A stretch of 64,000 bases of DNA from Paraburkholderia heleia NBRC 101817 (GTDB taxonomy: Bacteria; Pseudomonadota; Gammaproteobacteria; Burkholderiales; Burkholderiaceae), in contig NZ_BBJH01000013.1 of the NCBI RefSeq assembly GCF_000739775.1, positions 124,001 to 188,000 of the forward strand, in the 5' to 3' direction. Shown here piece by piece: positions 49,342 to 58,289 of the stretch. The notes below the pieces were generated by a model. It was not told where the DNA came from, searched no databases, and was given only the letters and a program-made list of their open reading frames with translations. A program made the translations under genes and the position numbers. How positions within the stretch are numbered: position 1 is the first letter of the stretch; every line of letters starts with the position of its first letter.

Positions 49342-50172
49342 ATGAACGCCGATCTCCACTGTCACTCCACTGTCTCCGACGGGCAACTTGCCCCGGCTGC
49401 CGTCGCGCGGCTGGCGAAAGCGGGCGGCGTGGACTTGTGGGCGCTCACCGATCATGACGTGCTCGGCGGCCAGCGCGAAGCGCGCGAGGCGGCCGAGGCG
49501 CTCGGCATGCGCTATTTGAGCGGCGTCGAGATTTCGGTCACCTGGGCGTCGCGCACGGTGCACATCGTCGGTTTGCATGTGGATCCGGAGTGCGCTGCGC
49601 TCGTCGACGGACTCGCGCGCACGCGTGACGGCCGCGCGGCGCGCGCCGAGGCCATCGGCGAGCGGCTCGGCGAACTCGGCATTCCCGATGCGTACGAAGG
49701 CGCACTCCGATACGTCTCGAATCCCGACCTGATCTCGCGTACTCACTTCGCGCGCTTTCTCGTGGAAAGCGGTCGTGCGCAGAACACCCAGGACGCGTTT
49801 TCGCGCTGGCTCGGCGAAGGCAAGCCCGGATACGTCGCGCACCGCTGGGCGAAGCTTGCCGACGCCGTCGCATGGATCAAGGCCGCGGGCGGCGAGGCGA
49901 TCATCGCGCATCCGGGCCGCTATGCTTACAGCCAGCTCGAATTCGACACGCTCTTCGGCGAATTCATCGATCTGGGCGGCAAGGCCATCGAAGTCGTCAC
50001 GGGCAGCCATACGCCCGACCAGTACGCCGAGTACGCGGCAGTTGCACGGCGCTTTGGCTTCGAGGCGTCGCGCGGCTCGGACTTCCATGCGCCCGGGCCA
50101 GACGCGATCGAGCCGGGTAAGCTGCCGTCTTTGCCTTCCGGTCTCAAGCCAGTCTGGGAGCGATGGCTGTAG
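49342..50172 (+). CDS. PHP-domain phosphoesterase (RNase AM / nucleoside 3',5'-bisphosphate phosphatase type)
   Basis: Cytoplasmic metal-dependent phosphoesterase, 276 aa. PHP motifs: DLHCHSTVSDG at the N-terminus, LTDHD (about 34-38), GVEIS, the RTHFARFL region, IAHPGRY and the terminal GSDFHAPG. E. coli YciV (RNase AM) trims 5' ends of rRNA, and the Chromobacterium homologue hydrolyses nucleoside 3',5'-bisphosphates; the sequence cannot tell which activity dominates. The next gene is yciO, the same neighbour as in E. coli. Confidence 0.88.
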   Translation: MNADLHCHSTVSDGQLAPAAVARLAKAGGVDLWALTDHDVLGGQREAREAAEALGMRYLSGVEISVTWASRTVHIVGLHVDPECAALVDGLARTRDGRAARAEAIGERLGELGIPDAYEGALRYVSNPDLISRTHFARFLVESGRAQNTQDAFSRWLGEGKPGYVAHRWAKLADAVAWIKAAGGEAIIAHPGRYAYSQLEFDTLFGEFIDLGGKAIEVVTGSHTPDQYAEYAAVARRFGFEASRGSDFHAPGPDAIEPGKLPSLPSGLKPVWERWL

Positions 50173-50350
50173 GCGCGCACGGCGCTCGGTCCACTCATAC
50201 CGCCTGTTTGCCGCCAGGCGTTTCGTGCCAGTCAATCCAGCTTTGTCGTCGCTTTGTGGTACTCCATGCGGTCGCCTGCCGTGTTCGCGCACCGTCCCGC
50301 TGTTTCCGTCGCCCGTTGTTTTCATCGCCATTCGTCAGCTGATTACTGCC

Positions 50351-50989
50351 ATGTCCCAGTTCTTTCGGCTTCACCCGGAAAACCCGCAGCCGCGTCTCGT
50401 CAAGCAGGCGGCGGAAATCATCCGCGACGGCGGTGTGATCGCGTTGCCGACCGATTCGAGCTACGCGCTCGCCGCCCGCATCGACGACAAGCACGCCGCC
50501 GAGCGCTTGCGCCGCATCCGCGGGCTCGACGAAAAGGCGCTGCTCTCGCTGATGGTGCGGGATCTGTCCGAACTCGCGAACTTCGCCATGGTGGACAACC
50601 GCCAATACCGGCTCATCAAGTCTGTGACGCCGGGGCCATATGTGTTCGTGCTGGTGGCGACGAAGGAAGTGCCTCGCCGCCTCTCGCATCCGTCGCGCAA
50701 GACGATCGGCCTGCGCGTGCCGGGGCATCCCGTTCCGCTGGCGATCCTCGAAGAACTGGGCGAGCCGCTGCTTGCCTCCACACTGATCCTGCCGCCCGAC
50801 ACGGAGCCGCTCAACGACCCCGAGCAGATTCGCGAGCGTCTCGAGAAACAGCTCGATCTCGTGATCGACGGCGGGGCGTGCCCGTGCGAGCCGTCCACCG
50901 TGATCGATCTGACGGGCGAGGAACCGGTGCTCGTTCGGCCGGGGCGGGGTTCGTTGGCGCCGTTCGGCATCGAAGAAGAAGAGGCGTGA
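50351..50989 (+). CDS. yciO: YciO, Sua5/YrdC-family protein
   Basis: 212 aa protein with the YrdC fold. Motifs: IALPTDSSYALAARIDDKHA, IRGLDEKALLSLMVRDL, GPYVFVLVATKEVPRRL, TIGLRVPGHPVP and a C-terminal PSTVIDLTGEEPVLVRPG. The family binds ATP and double-stranded RNA; YrdC/Sua5 make threonylcarbamoyl-AMP for tRNA t6A, but the YciO branch has a weaker, less certain role. The start at 50351 gives MSQFFRLHPENPQPR, as in E. coli YciO; no ribosome site stands out. Confidence 0.9.
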   Translation: MSQFFRLHPENPQPRLVKQAAEIIRDGGVIALPTDSSYALAARIDDKHAAERLRRIRGLDEKALLSLMVRDLSELANFAMVDNRQYRLIKSVTPGPYVFVLVATKEVPRRLSHPSRKTIGLRVPGHPVPLAILEELGEPLLASTLILPPDTEPLNDPEQIRERLEKQLDLVIDGGACPCEPSTVIDLTGEEPVLVRPGRGSLAPFGIEEEEA

Positions 50990-51047
50990 ACAGACATGCG
51001 CGGCGTGAACGCGGCATGACCGTGGCCTGAGCGCATTGGCGCATTGA

Positions 51048-51053
51048 TACAAT
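51048..51053 (+). promoter_or_regulatory. Candidate -10 box of the M50 protease gene
   Basis: TACAAT with 8 bases to the ATG at 51062. No Shine-Dalgarno and no convincing -35 box. A transcript from it would be nearly leaderless. Confidence 0.35.
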
Positions 51054-51061
51054 AGCCCGCC

Positions 51062-51727
51062 ATGGAAGCCAATCTGATTCAGACGATCGTCGTCTACGCC
51101 TTGCCGGTCATCTTCGCGATCACGCTGCACGAGGCCGCGCACGGCTACGTCGCGCGCATGCTCGGCGACAACACCGCGTATGTGCTCGGCCGCGTCTCGT
51201 TCAACCCGATGCGCCACATCGACCCGATCGGCACGATCGCCATGCCGCTCGTGCTGTATTTCCTGACGAACGGCGCATTCGTGTTCGGCTACGCGAAGCC
51301 CGTGCCGATTGCCTTCAGCAATCTGCGCAATCCGCGCTGGGGCACGCTGTGGGTCGCGGCGGCCGGGCCGCTGTGCAACTTCGTGCAGGCCATCGTCTGG
51401 GGCGTGTTCGGCGTGGCGCTCGCGGTGCTCGGCGTGAACGAGCCGTTCTTTACCCGCATGGCCGCTGCCGGCGTGGGCGTGAATCTCGTGCTGGGCGTGC
51501 TGAACCTCTTTCCGCTGCCGCCGCTCGACGGCGGCCGCGTGCTCGGGGCGCTCCTGCCCACGCGCGCGAGCATTGCGCTCGCCCGCATCGAGCCCTATGG
51601 TTTCATCATCGTGATGGGGTTGCTCGTGAGTGGCATCTTCACGCGATTCTGGCTGCGCCCGCTCGTCAGTCTAGGTTACGACGCGGTCACGGCCATCCTT
51701 ACCCCTCTTGTGTCGCTCTTTTCATAA
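51062..51727 (+). CDS. Site-2 protease family (M50) membrane metalloprotease
   Basis: Intramembrane zinc protease of 221 aa and unknown substrate. The zinc motif HEAAH is at residues 23-27 within the first helix (VYALPVIFAITLHEAAHGY), and the third ligand lies in NLFPLPPLDGGRVLGAL (about 145-160). Four to six hydrophobic helices are visible. It lacks the PDZ domain of RseP and so belongs to the small M50 group often placed beside trpS, which follows here after 4 bases. Confidence 0.9.
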   Translation: MEANLIQTIVVYALPVIFAITLHEAAHGYVARMLGDNTAYVLGRVSFNPMRHIDPIGTIAMPLVLYFLTNGAFVFGYAKPVPIAFSNLRNPRWGTLWVAAAGPLCNFVQAIVWGVFGVALAVLGVNEPFFTRMAAAGVGVNLVLGVLNLFPLPPLDGGRVLGALLPTRASIALARIEPYGFIIVMGLLVSGIFTRFWLRPLVSLGYDAVTAILTPLVSLFS

Positions 51728-51731
51728 CATC

Positions 51732-52934
51732 ATGTTCCCAGACCGTATCTTCTCCGGCATGCGGCCCACCGGGTCGCTGCACCTCGGCCACTACCACGGC
51801 GTGCTGAAAAACTGGGTGCGCCTGCAGTCCGAGTATCCGTGCTTCTTTTGCGTGGTCGACTGGCATGCCCTCACCACGCACTACGAAACGCCGGATGTCA
51901 TCGAGAAGAACGTCTGGGACGTGCTGATCGACTGGCTCGCGTCGGGCATCGACCCGAACCAGGCCACGCTGTTCATCCAGAGCCGTGTGCCCGAGCACGC
52001 CGAACTCGCGCTGCTGCTCGGCATGAGCACGCCGCTGTCGTGGCTCGAACGCGTGCCGACCTACAAGGAACAGATCGAAAAGCTGCGCGACAAGGATCTC
52101 GGTACGTATGGCTTCCTCGGCTACCCGGTACTGATGGCAGCCGACATCCTGCTGTACCGCGCGTCGCTCGTGCCGGTGGGCGAGGATCAGGTGCCGCACG
52201 TCGAGATGGCGCGCGAAATGGCGCGCCGCTTCAACTACATGTACGGCCGCGAGCCGGGCTTCGAAGAGAAGGCCAACGATGCGGCGAAGAAGCTGGGCGG
52301 CAAGCGCTCGAAGCTCTACCACGAGCTGCGCAACGCCTATCAGCAGGAAGGCAATGAGGAAGCGCTCGAACAGGCCCGCGCGATGCTCTCGGAGTCGCAA
52401 AGCCTCTCGATGAGCGATCGCGAGCGTCTCTTCGGCTACCTCGAGGGTTCGCGCAAGATCATCCTGCCGGAACCGCAGGTGCTGCTCACGGAGGCCTCGC
52501 GCATGCCGGGCCTCGACGGCCAGAAGATGTCGAAGTCGTACGGCAACACCATTGGCCTGCGCGAGGACGCCGAGTCGATCACGAAGAAGGTCCGCACCAT
52601 GCCGACCGACCCCGCGCGCGTGCGCCGCACCGATCCGGGCGATCCGGACAAGTGCCCGGTGTGGCAACTCCACCAGGTCTACACGGATGAGCAGACGCAC
52701 GACTGGGTGCAGAAGGGCTGCCGTTCGGCTGGCATCGGTTGTCTGGAGTGCAAGCAGCCGGTGATCGAGGGCATCCTGCGCGAGCAGCAGCCTATGCTCG
52801 AACGCGCGCAGAAGTACATGGACGATCCGTCGCTGCTGCGTGCAATTGTCGCGGATGGCTGCGACAAGGCGCGCAAGTTCGCCAACGAGACGATGCGCGA
52901 CGTGCGTGAGGCCATGGGCCTCTCGTACAGCTGA
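51732..52934 (+). CDS. trpS: Tryptophanyl-tRNA synthetase
   Basis: Charges tRNA-Trp. 400 aa, class I. The HIGH signature is SLHLGHYHGVL (about 16-26), KMSKS is GQKMSKSYGN (about 260), and GEDQVPHVEMAREMARRFN is the typical ATP/tryptophan-binding stretch. The protein is longer than the ~330-aa E. coli form, as in many beta-proteobacteria, because of an insertion around 180-240 (KLGGKRSKLYHELRNAYQQE). Start 51732 follows the M50 gene directly, suggesting an operon. Confidence 0.96.
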   Translation: MFPDRIFSGMRPTGSLHLGHYHGVLKNWVRLQSEYPCFFCVVDWHALTTHYETPDVIEKNVWDVLIDWLASGIDPNQATLFIQSRVPEHAELALLLGMSTPLSWLERVPTYKEQIEKLRDKDLGTYGFLGYPVLMAADILLYRASLVPVGEDQVPHVEMAREMARRFNYMYGREPGFEEKANDAAKKLGGKRSKLYHELRNAYQQEGNEEALEQARAMLSESQSLSMSDRERLFGYLEGSRKIILPEPQVLLTEASRMPGLDGQKMSKSYGNTIGLREDAESITKKVRTMPTDPARVRRTDPGDPDKCPVWQLHQVYTDEQTHDWVQKGCRSAGIGCLECKQPVIEGILREQQPMLERAQKYMDDPSLLRAIVADGCDKARKFANETMRDVREAMGLSYS

Positions 52935-52942
52935 TCCGGCCG

Positions 52943-53575
52943 ATGACGTCGACGCCTGCGGCCGGCTCGCCTGCCCACGGGCTCTGCGGGCCGTCGCGCT
53001 GGGTGCGCCGCTGGGCGCACCTCATCGCGCCCGGCGGCACGGTGCTCGACGTGGCCTCCGGCGCGGGCCGGCACGCGCGTTGGCTGGCTGGCCAAGGCCA
53101 CCCGGTGACGGCGCTCGATCGCGACGCCGCCGCGCTCGCCACGTTGCATGACGTAGCGGGCGTCGCGACGCTGGAGTGCGATCTCGAAGGCGCGCCCTGG
53201 CCGCTCGCGCCGGACGCGCGCTTTGCAGCCGTGGTCGTCACGAACTACCTGCATCGCCCGCTCATGCCCCGACTCATCGAGGCGCTGGCGCCGGGCGGCG
53301 TCCTGATCTACGAAACCTTCGCTCAGGGTAACGAAACAGTGGGAAAGCCATCGAACCCCGCTTTCCTGCTCGCTCCCGGCGAACTGCTGGCCGTCTGTAC
53401 GCCCGCGCTGCGGGTAATCGCCTATCAGGACGGATTTCTTTCGCAGCCGCGTGAGGCGTATATTCAGCGCATCTGCGCAGTATGGGAAAAAACGACCTCA
53501 GTGTCCCCCGAAAGAGCCGGTAATGTACCTGAGAACCAGGTCCTTCCCGTAACGCGTTACGATCTGACCGGCTAA
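52943..53575 (+). CDS. Class I SAM-dependent methyltransferase
   Basis: 210 aa, substrate unknown. Motif [17 protein letters not shown] binds S-adenosylmethionine; the acidic post-motif is VTALDRD, and motif IV lies in [35 protein letters not shown] is a conserved stretch of the TehB-like group. It starts 8 bases after trpS and is probably co-transcribed with it. Confidence 0.85.
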   Translation: MTSTPAAGSPAHGLCGPSRWVRRWAHLIAPGGTVLDVASGAGRHARWLAGQGHPVTALDRDAAALATLHDVAGVATLECDLEGAPWPLAPDARFAAVVVTNYLHRPLMPRLIEALAPGGVLIYETFAQGNETVGKPSNPAFLLAPGELLAVCTPALRVIAYQDGFLSQPREAYIQRICAVWEKTTSVSPERAGNVPENQVLPVTRYDLTG

Positions 53576-53586
53576 TCCGCTACAAT
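53557..53586 (+). promoter_or_regulatory. Candidate promoter of dapA
   Basis: TTACGA (53557-53562), an 18-bp spacer and TACAAT (53581-53586), 33 bases before the dapA ATG; the -35 lies within the end of the methyltransferase gene. Confidence 0.5.
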
Positions 53587-53619
53587 CGCGGTTTAACCGA
53601 CTCATTTTTCTGGCGTTTC

Positions 53620-54525
53620 ATGGCTAACGGCACTCAGGACGGCATTACGCTGCAGGGCAGCATTCCCGCGATCGTCACCCCCATGCACGAAGACGGCAGT
53701 CTCGACCTGCCGGCCTTTCGCAAGCTGATCGACTGGCACGTGGAAGAGGGGACGGATGCCCTCGTCGTCGTCGGTACGAGCGGGGAGTCCGCCACGCTGA
53801 ACGTCGAAGAGCACATCCTGATGATCAGGACGGCGGTCGAGCACGCCGCTGGCCGGATGCCGATCATCGCCGGCGCAGGCGGCAATTCCACGGCCGAGGC
53901 CATCGAACTCACGAAGCATGCGAAGGAAGTGGGCGCGCAGGCGTCGCTCCAGGTCGTGCCCTATTACAACAAGCCGACTCAGGAAGGCATGTACCGCCAC
54001 TTCGCGAAGATCGCCGAAGACGTGGACCTGCCGGTTATCCTCTACAACGTGCCGGGCCGCACGGTCGCGGACATGGCGAACGAGACCATCCTGCGTCTGG
54101 CCGAAGTGCCGGGCATCATCGCCGTGAAAGAAGCGACGGGTAACATCGACCGCGCCGCGTATCTCATCAAGCACGCGCCGAACGGCTTCAGGATTTTCAG
54201 CGGCGACGATCCCACGGCGATCGCGCTGATGCTGCTCGGCGGCCACGGCAATATTTCGGTGACCGCGAACGTTGCGCCACGCCAGATGAGCGACCTGTGC
54301 AGGGCCGCGCTCGCCGGCGACGCGAAAACGGCACGTGCCATCCATATGAAGCTGTTGTCGCTTCACAAGAACCTGTTCATCGAGTCGAATCCGATTCCGG
54401 TGAAGTGGGCGCTGCAGGAACTCGGCCGCATCGAAGGCGGCATCCGACTGCCGCTCACGCCGCTCGATGCGCGCTACCACGACGTGGTGCGCGCCGCGCT
54501 GCGCGAAGCCGGTCTGGCTGGCTGA
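53620..54525 (+). CDS. dapA: 4-hydroxy-tetrahydrodipicolinate synthase
   Basis: Condenses pyruvate with aspartate semialdehyde, the first step to diaminopimelate and lysine. 301 aa. The Schiff-base lysine is K170 in [11 protein letters not shown]. The catalytic tyrosines are Y116 region ([13 protein letters not shown]) and Y142 in ILYNVPGRT, and the GTSGES substrate motif is present. A short N-terminal extension ([13 protein letters not shown]) shifts numbering by nine relative to E. coli. bamC follows, as in E. coli. No lysine riboswitch is seen in the short leader. Confidence 0.97.
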   Translation: MANGTQDGITLQGSIPAIVTPMHEDGSLDLPAFRKLIDWHVEEGTDALVVVGTSGESATLNVEEHILMIRTAVEHAAGRMPIIAGAGGNSTAEAIELTKHAKEVGAQASLQVVPYYNKPTQEGMYRHFAKIAEDVDLPVILYNVPGRTVADMANETILRLAEVPGIIAVKEATGNIDRAAYLIKHAPNGFRIFSGDDPTAIALMLLGGHGNISVTANVAPRQMSDLCRAALAGDAKTARAIHMKLLSLHKNLFIESNPIPVKWALQELGRIEGGIRLPLTPLDARYHDVVRAALREAGLAG

Positions 54526-54661
54526 TCCGGTCAGCCAGTCGCCGATTTATCAACCGACGCCGCCAAGGCCCAGCCGCCCAACCGCTGAAAGACCTCGGAC
54601 CGACCCCGGCCCCACCGTCTCGCAGAGCAAGGCTTAGCGTTCCCGTATCACGAAGGCCCAC

Positions 54662-55801
54662 ATGAAACGTTCCGCTTTTTCCCTCCACGCAACCCGCATG
54701 GCGGTGCTGGCGCTTGCACTCGGCTCGCTCGCAGGCTGCGAGTCGCTGAACGACATGTTCGCGTCCGATCGCGTCAACTACAAGGACACGCCGACCGCGC
54801 CGCCGCTGAATGTGCCGCAGGATCTGTCGTCGGCGCCGAACGATCAGAAGTACGTCGCGCCGCCGCCCACGGTCACGCTTGGCGGCGCCGCGCAGCGCAC
54901 GCTCACGCCGGCCGGCAACGTCACGCTTGGCGTGCCGGATGCGCAGGATCCGTTCGGCATGCACGTGGAACGCGACGGCGACCGCCGCTGGCTCGTGGTG
55001 GACGGCCGCTCGCCTGACGACGTCTGGCCGCAGCTGCAGGAATTCTGGACGGAGAACGGCTTCACGCTGACGACCGATTCTCCGTCCACGGGCATCATGA
55101 CGACCGACTGGGCCGAGAACCGCGCCAACATTCCGGACGACTGGTTCCGCCGCACGATCGGCCGCGTGATCGATTTCGCGTACTCGTCGGGCACGCGCGA
55201 CCGCTTCCGCGTGCTGGTTTCGCGTGGTCCGGACGGTCAAACCGACATTTCCGTCACGCATAACGCGATGGAAGAAGTGCTGACGGGGCAGGACAAGACC
55301 GGGTCGAAGTGGGTCGAGCGTCCGCGCGACCCGGCGCTCGAAGCCGCGTTCCTCGCGAAAATCATGCAGAAGTTCGGCCTGACCGACGCGCAATCCAAGC
55401 AGCTGCTGACCGACGCGCGCCCGTCGACGGCTGGCGTCAAGGTCGCGGCCGGTCCTGACGGCACGACGCTCGACCTGCCCGAAGCGTTCGACACCGCGTG
55501 GCTGCGTGTGGGTCTCGCGCTCGACCGCACGAACTTCACGGTCGACAACCGCGACCGCGAGAAGGGCCTCTACTACGTGCGCTACGCCGATTCGATGCAG
55601 GAGCTCAAGGGCGATGGACTGCTCGGCAAGCTTTTCTACAACCCGAAGAAGGCCGCGAAGGATCAGGGTCCGGAATACGTCGTGGCGGTTCGCTCGACGG
55701 GCAATTCGACCCAGGTTGCCGTGGTCGACCAGAGCGGCCGCATCGATACCTCGTCCGACGCCCAGCGCATCGTCTCCGCGCTCCACGCGCAGCTGAACTG
55801 A
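54662..55801 (+). CDS. bamC: Outer-membrane assembly lipoprotein BamC
   Basis: Lipoprotein of the BAM complex that inserts beta-barrel proteins. 379 aa. Lipobox LAGC with C26 as the lipidated residue, followed by the unstructured lead (DRVNYKDTPTAPPLNVPQDL) that in E. coli binds BamD, and two helix-grip domains. The position after dapA is the conserved dapA-bamC order. The 136-base gap from dapA holds no gene and no clear promoter. Confidence 0.93.
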   Translation: MKRSAFSLHATRMAVLALALGSLAGCESLNDMFASDRVNYKDTPTAPPLNVPQDLSSAPNDQKYVAPPPTVTLGGAAQRTLTPAGNVTLGVPDAQDPFGMHVERDGDRRWLVVDGRSPDDVWPQLQEFWTENGFTLTTDSPSTGIMTTDWAENRANIPDDWFRRTIGRVIDFAYSSGTRDRFRVLVSRGPDGQTDISVTHNAMEEVLTGQDKTGSKWVERPRDPALEAAFLAKIMQKFGLTDAQSKQLLTDARPSTAGVKVAAGPDGTTLDLPEAFDTAWLRVGLALDRTNFTVDNRDREKGLYYVRYADSMQELKGDGLLGKLFYNPKKAAKDQGPEYVVAVRSTGNSTQVAVVDQSGRIDTSSDAQRIVSALHAQLN

Positions 55802-55812
55802 CGTGCGCTGAT

Positions 55813-56589
55813 ATGCGTTTTGCGAGCCTCGGCAGCGGCAGCGAGGGCAACGCACTGGTCGTAGAAGCAGGCAGCGGCACGACGCCCACGCGCGTGCTGC
55901 TAGACTGCGGATTCTCAGCGAAGGAAGTCGAGCGGCGCCTCGCCCGCGCGGGCCTGGCCGCGGACTCGCTCAGCGCGATTCTCATCACCCACGAACACAG
56001 CGATCACATCGGCAGTGCGCTCACGCTGGCGCGCCGTTGGTCGATTCCGCTTTACATGAGCTGGGGCACGGCGCAGGCCGTGGGTGCCGACGACGCCGCA
56101 GGCGTCGAGCTCAACGTGTTGTGGGGCGACGAGACGGTCGAAGTCGGCGAACTCGGCGTCTTGCCCTACACGGTGCCGCACGACGCGCGCGAGCCGCTGC
56201 AATTCGTGTTCAGCGACGGCGCGAGCCGGCTTGGGGTGCTGACCGACGTTGGCGAGTCGACCTCGCATATCGGCAATGTGCTGAGCGGGTGTGACGCACT
56301 GGTCCTCGAATGCAATCACGACCTCGAGATGCTCGCGGCGAGCCGTTATCCGGCTTCGCTCAAGGCGCGTATCGGCGGATCGCACGGTCATCTGAACAAC
56401 GAGGCGGCCGGCGGCATCCTCGCGGGACTCGATCGCGCGAAGCTGCGGCATTTGATCGCTGCGCACCTGAGCCAGCAGAACAACACACCGGAGCTTGCGC
56501 GTGCGGCAATGGCCGCGGTTCTGGGAAACGCCGCGACGCAAATCGGGGTCGCTTCGCAAGCCGAGGGCTTCGACTGGATCGCGCTCTGA
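55813..56589 (+). CDS. Metallo-beta-lactamase-fold hydrolase (YycJ/WalJ-like)
   Basis: Cytoplasmic metal-dependent hydrolase of 258 aa. N-terminal MRFASLGSGSEGNALVVEAG and LLDCGFSAKEVERRL; metal motif HEHSDHIGSA; VPHDAREPLQFVFS; DALVLECNHD; GSHGHLNNEAA; AHLSQQNNTPELA. These match the YycJ-type MBL subgroup, whose members include DNA exonucleases, but the activity here is not established. It begins 11 bases after bamC and is probably co-transcribed; a terminator follows. Confidence 0.9.
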   Translation: MRFASLGSGSEGNALVVEAGSGTTPTRVLLDCGFSAKEVERRLARAGLAADSLSAILITHEHSDHIGSALTLARRWSIPLYMSWGTAQAVGADDAAGVELNVLWGDETVEVGELGVLPYTVPHDAREPLQFVFSDGASRLGVLTDVGESTSHIGNVLSGCDALVLECNHDLEMLAASRYPASLKARIGGSHGHLNNEAAGGILAGLDRAKLRHLIAAHLSQQNNTPELARAAMAAVLGNAATQIGVASQAEGFDWIAL

Positions 56590-56630
56590 ATCATCCCGCG
56601 CCCGCGCGACAGCCAAAGCCAGTAGACGAA

Positions 56631-56662
56631 AAAAAGCCCATGACGGAAGTCACGGGCTTTTT
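56631..56662. terminator. Bidirectional terminator after the YycJ-like gene
   Basis: AAAAAGCCC-A-TGAC (56631-56644), loop GGAA, GTCA-C-GGGCTTTTT (56649-56662); one A/C mismatch. T-tracts on both strands; the convergent BI-1/YccA gene ends 52 bases to the right. Confidence 0.85.
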
Positions 56663-56714
56663 GCTTCGCTGAGGCCAGGTCTTTCGATCCAACCCATTGG
56701 CGCGTGGTTACGCT

Positions 56715-57413
56715 TTAGTTGCGGTTGCCGCCGAAGATGCCGAGGATGGCGAGCAGGTTCGTGAACACGTTATACAGGTCCAGATAGATCGCGAGCGTGG
56801 CCGAGATGTAGTTCGTCTCGCCGCCGTTCACGACGCGCTGCACGTCGAACAGCATGTAGGCCGAGAAGATCGCGATGGCGAGCACCGAAACCGTGAGCAT
56901 CAGCGCGGGCAACTGCAGGAACATGTTCGCGACGCCGGCCAGCAGGATCACGATCACGCCCATGAAGAGCCACTTGCCGAGGCCCGAGAAGTCGCGCTTG
57001 CTGACCGTGGCGATGGTGGCCATGGCGGTGAAGATGATGCCGGTGCCGCCGAACGCGAGCATGATGAGCTGCGGGCCGTTCGAAAAGCCGAGGACGAACG
57101 ACAGCAGGCGCGAAAGCATCAGGCCCATGAAGAACGTGAAACCGAGCAGCACGAACACGCCCACCGAGCTGTTCTTGGTGCGCTCGATGGCGAACATGAA
57201 GCCGAAGGCGATCGCGAAGAACGCGAGCAGGCTCATGGCAGGGCTGGTTGCGGCAAACAGCGAGAAGCCGGTCGCGACGCCCACCCACGCGCCGAGCACC
57301 GTCGGCACCATCGACAGCGCGAGCAGCCAGTAGGTGTTGCGCAGTACTCGGTTGCGGGTCTCCGCCGAGGTGACGGAGCCGCCGCGGCCGAAGTTATAGG
57401 GATACTCGTTCAT
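56715..57413 (-). CDS. Bax inhibitor-1 / YccA family membrane protein
   Basis: Inner-membrane protein of 232 aa with seven hydrophobic helices (from about 28 to 228). The family signature is visible in MSLLAFFAIAFGFMFAIERT and LMLAFGGTGIIFTAMATIAT, and the C-terminus ends ALYLDLYNVFTNLLAILGIF-like residues. E. coli YccA modulates the FtsH protease and YbhL is a related paralogue; other members conduct calcium. The start at 57413 (MNEYPYNFGRGGSVTSAETR) has AAGGAG six bases upstream. Confidence 0.93.
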   Translation of the reverse strand: MNEYPYNFGRGGSVTSAETRNRVLRNTYWLLALSMVPTVLGAWVGVATGFSLFAATSPAMSLLAFFAIAFGFMFAIERTKNSSVGVFVLLGFTFFMGLMLSRLLSFVLGFSNGPQLIMLAFGGTGIIFTAMATIATVSKRDFSGLGKWLFMGVIVILLAGVANMFLQLPALMLTVSVLAIAIFSAYMLFDVQRVVNGGETNYISATLAIYLDLYNVFTNLLAILGIFGGNRN

Positions 57414-57716
57414 GCTTTCTCCTTGCGTGAGACGCCTGGGTGAGGGCGCGCAGGTGCGCGGTCCGCTCCCCCATAAGATAAGTGTGCCGACCCAGAGTTT
57501 CAACGGGTTGCCACACAGTTTCCGTTATGTTCGCACAGCGTATGCCGCCAATCTTAAGCCTCTCTGAATGGTACGGCAGCGCGGTGCGTGTGTCCGGCTT
57601 GCGCTCGTTTGCCCCGGTTTGCCGGGCTATGAGGGTTCAATCGCAATCATACATGGGAACATGCTACAATTGCGGATTCATTTGAATCTGTAACCTCTTA
57701 ATTTTTTGGAGCTTTT
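57414..57716. other. Divergent region between the BI-1/YccA gene and ndk
   Basis: 303 bases. The right end carries the ndk promoter and leader. No gene, terminator or riboswitch-like fold is apparent in the rest. Confidence 0.5.
57662..57670 (+). promoter_or_regulatory. Extended -10 promoter of ndk
   Basis: TGCTACAAT: TG one base before a TACAAT hexamer (57665-57670), which can compensate for the poor -35. The leader before the ndk ATG is about 40 bases with TTTGGAGC as ribosome site. Confidence 0.55.
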
Positions 57717-58142
57717 ATGGCGATCGAACGCACCCTGTCGATTATCAAGCCGGACGCAGTGGCAAAGAATGTGATCGGCCAGATCTACAGCCGCTTCGAA
57801 AACGCTGGTCTGAAGATCATTGCCGCCCGTATGGTCCACCTGTCGCGCGCCGACGCAGAGAAGTTCTATGCTGTTCACGCAGCGCGCCCGTTCTTCAAGG
57901 ACCTCGTGGACTTCATGGTCTCGGGCCCGGTGATGATTCAAGTGCTGGAAGGCGAGAACGCCATCCTGAAGAACCGCGATCTGATGGGTGCAACGGACCC
58001 GAAGAAGGCCGACAAGGGCACGATCCGCGCCGACTTCGCCGACAGCATCGACGCGAATGCCGTGCACGGCTCGGACGCCGCTGAAACGGCTGCCGTGGAA
58101 ATCGCGTTCTTCTTCCCGCAAGTCAACGTCTACTCGCGCTAA
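57717..58142 (+). CDS. ndk: Nucleoside diphosphate kinase
   Basis: Equilibrates nucleoside di- and triphosphates. 141 aa. The phospho-acceptor is H117 in ANAVHGSDA; the N-terminal [15 protein letters not shown] and the [13 protein letters not shown] segment are conserved. First gene of the ndk-rlmN-rodZ-ispG-hisS-yfgM run, an order shared with E. coli. Confidence 0.98.
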   Translation: MAIERTLSIIKPDAVAKNVIGQIYSRFENAGLKIIAARMVHLSRADAEKFYAVHAARPFFKDLVDFMVSGPVMIQVLEGENAILKNRDLMGATDPKKADKGTIRADFADSIDANAVHGSDAAETAAVEIAFFFPQVNVYSR

Positions 58143-58289
58143 GCAAGGCGCGGGCAGACTGCAGTAGTAGCATAGGGCCGCGAACGGCGATGACGCTCAC
58201 CGTCCAGTTCCCGGTGCCGCGCAAGTGCGCAGGCAGCCGGGCAACGCGGGCGGTGGGCGCGCTCTCGCACTGAAATGGCAGGATTCGAC

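Noticed and set aside
53560..53620. Lysine riboswitch upstream of dapA
   Set aside because: The leader is about 30 bases, too short for the aptamer, and no matching fold is present.
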